Source: Rhizorhapis sp. SPR117 (GTDB lineage Bacteria > Pseudomonadota > Alphaproteobacteria > Sphingomonadales > Sphingomonadaceae). Taken from it: 5,792 bases of DNA. Position 1 is the stretch's first letter; every line of letters begins with the position of its first letter. Below the pieces are notes generated by a model. It saw only the letters and a list, made by a program, of their open reading frames with translations, had not been told where the DNA came from and did not search any database. Both the position numbers and the translations under genes were made by a program. Of this stretch, positions 5,771 to 5,792 are shown piece by piece. Location of the stretch: contig NZ_JAKKIE010000113.1 in NCBI RefSeq assembly GCF_021742065.1, positions 1 through 5,792 of the forward strand. Reading direction: 5' to 3'.

Positions 5771-5792
5771 ATGCCTCTGCTCGCCGGACTAA
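5771..5792 (+). CDS. Possible start of a further gene, cut by the window edge
   Basis: ATG at 5771 opens a frame (MPLLAGL) that runs off the window. A weak purine-rich site (GAGG, 5757-5760) lies ten bases upstream. Seven codons are too few to assign a family or to be sure it is a gene. The 34 bases between it and the previous stop otherwise hold only very short open frames (for example ATG ATG AGG TAA at 5752-5763). Confidence 0.2.

Noticed and set aside
1..5792. tRNA, rRNA, CRISPR array, insertion-sequence ends or plasmid origin iterons
   Set aside because: I read both strands for cloverleaf-like folds, regularly spaced repeats and terminal inverted repeats and found none that hold up. The only notable symmetric elements are those listed as features.

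Overview
The window is GC-rich (low sixties percent by eye). All genes lie on the plus strand, closely packed. The gene set is typical of the accessory or transfer-associated backbone of a large alphaproteobacterial plasmid or integrative element. The protein versions look most like those of sphingomonads and rhizobia; that taxonomic guess rests on protein resemblance and composition, not on a marker gene. There is no rRNA, tRNA, CRISPR array, transposase or recognisable replication origin.

Layout from left to right. (1) 1-2168: the C-terminal half of a strawberry-notch (SNO) family superfamily-2 helicase. The ORF opens at 90 without a credible ribosome binding site. The same frame is stopped at 33 and 69, and the sequence just upstream appears to continue the family in another frame, so the gene looks 5'-broken. 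A perfect 9-bp inverted repeat (52-71) sits at the break. (2) 2230-4338: a 702-residue ParB/Spo0J-like protein with its own strong Shine-Dalgarno. It has an N-terminal ParB CTPase-like fold and helix-turn-helix, a long C-terminal extension and an acidic tail. (3) 4362-4392: a perfect 13-bp GC-rich hairpin in the short gap. (4) 4424-5371: a complete ArdC-type antirestriction protein, with an N-terminal ssDNA-binding domain and an HEXXH zincin domain. (5) 5446-5736: a short protein matching the N-terminal half of the DUF6927 family, apparently truncated. (6) 5771-5792: possibly the first codons of another gene.

How they may fit together: helicases of the SNO/DarB type and ArdC belong to the protective ('polyvalent') proteins that phages and conjugative elements use to survive entry into a new host. 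ParB-like proteins load onto element DNA and spread along it. The cluster is therefore best read as an element-maintenance and anti-defence block. No partner ATPase (ParA) is visible, so classical partitioning by this ParB is not shown. The points most worth a second look are the broken helicase gene, the ParB protein lacking the catalytic glutamate of its CTP-hydrolysis motif, and the conserved-looking C-terminal extension of that ParB.
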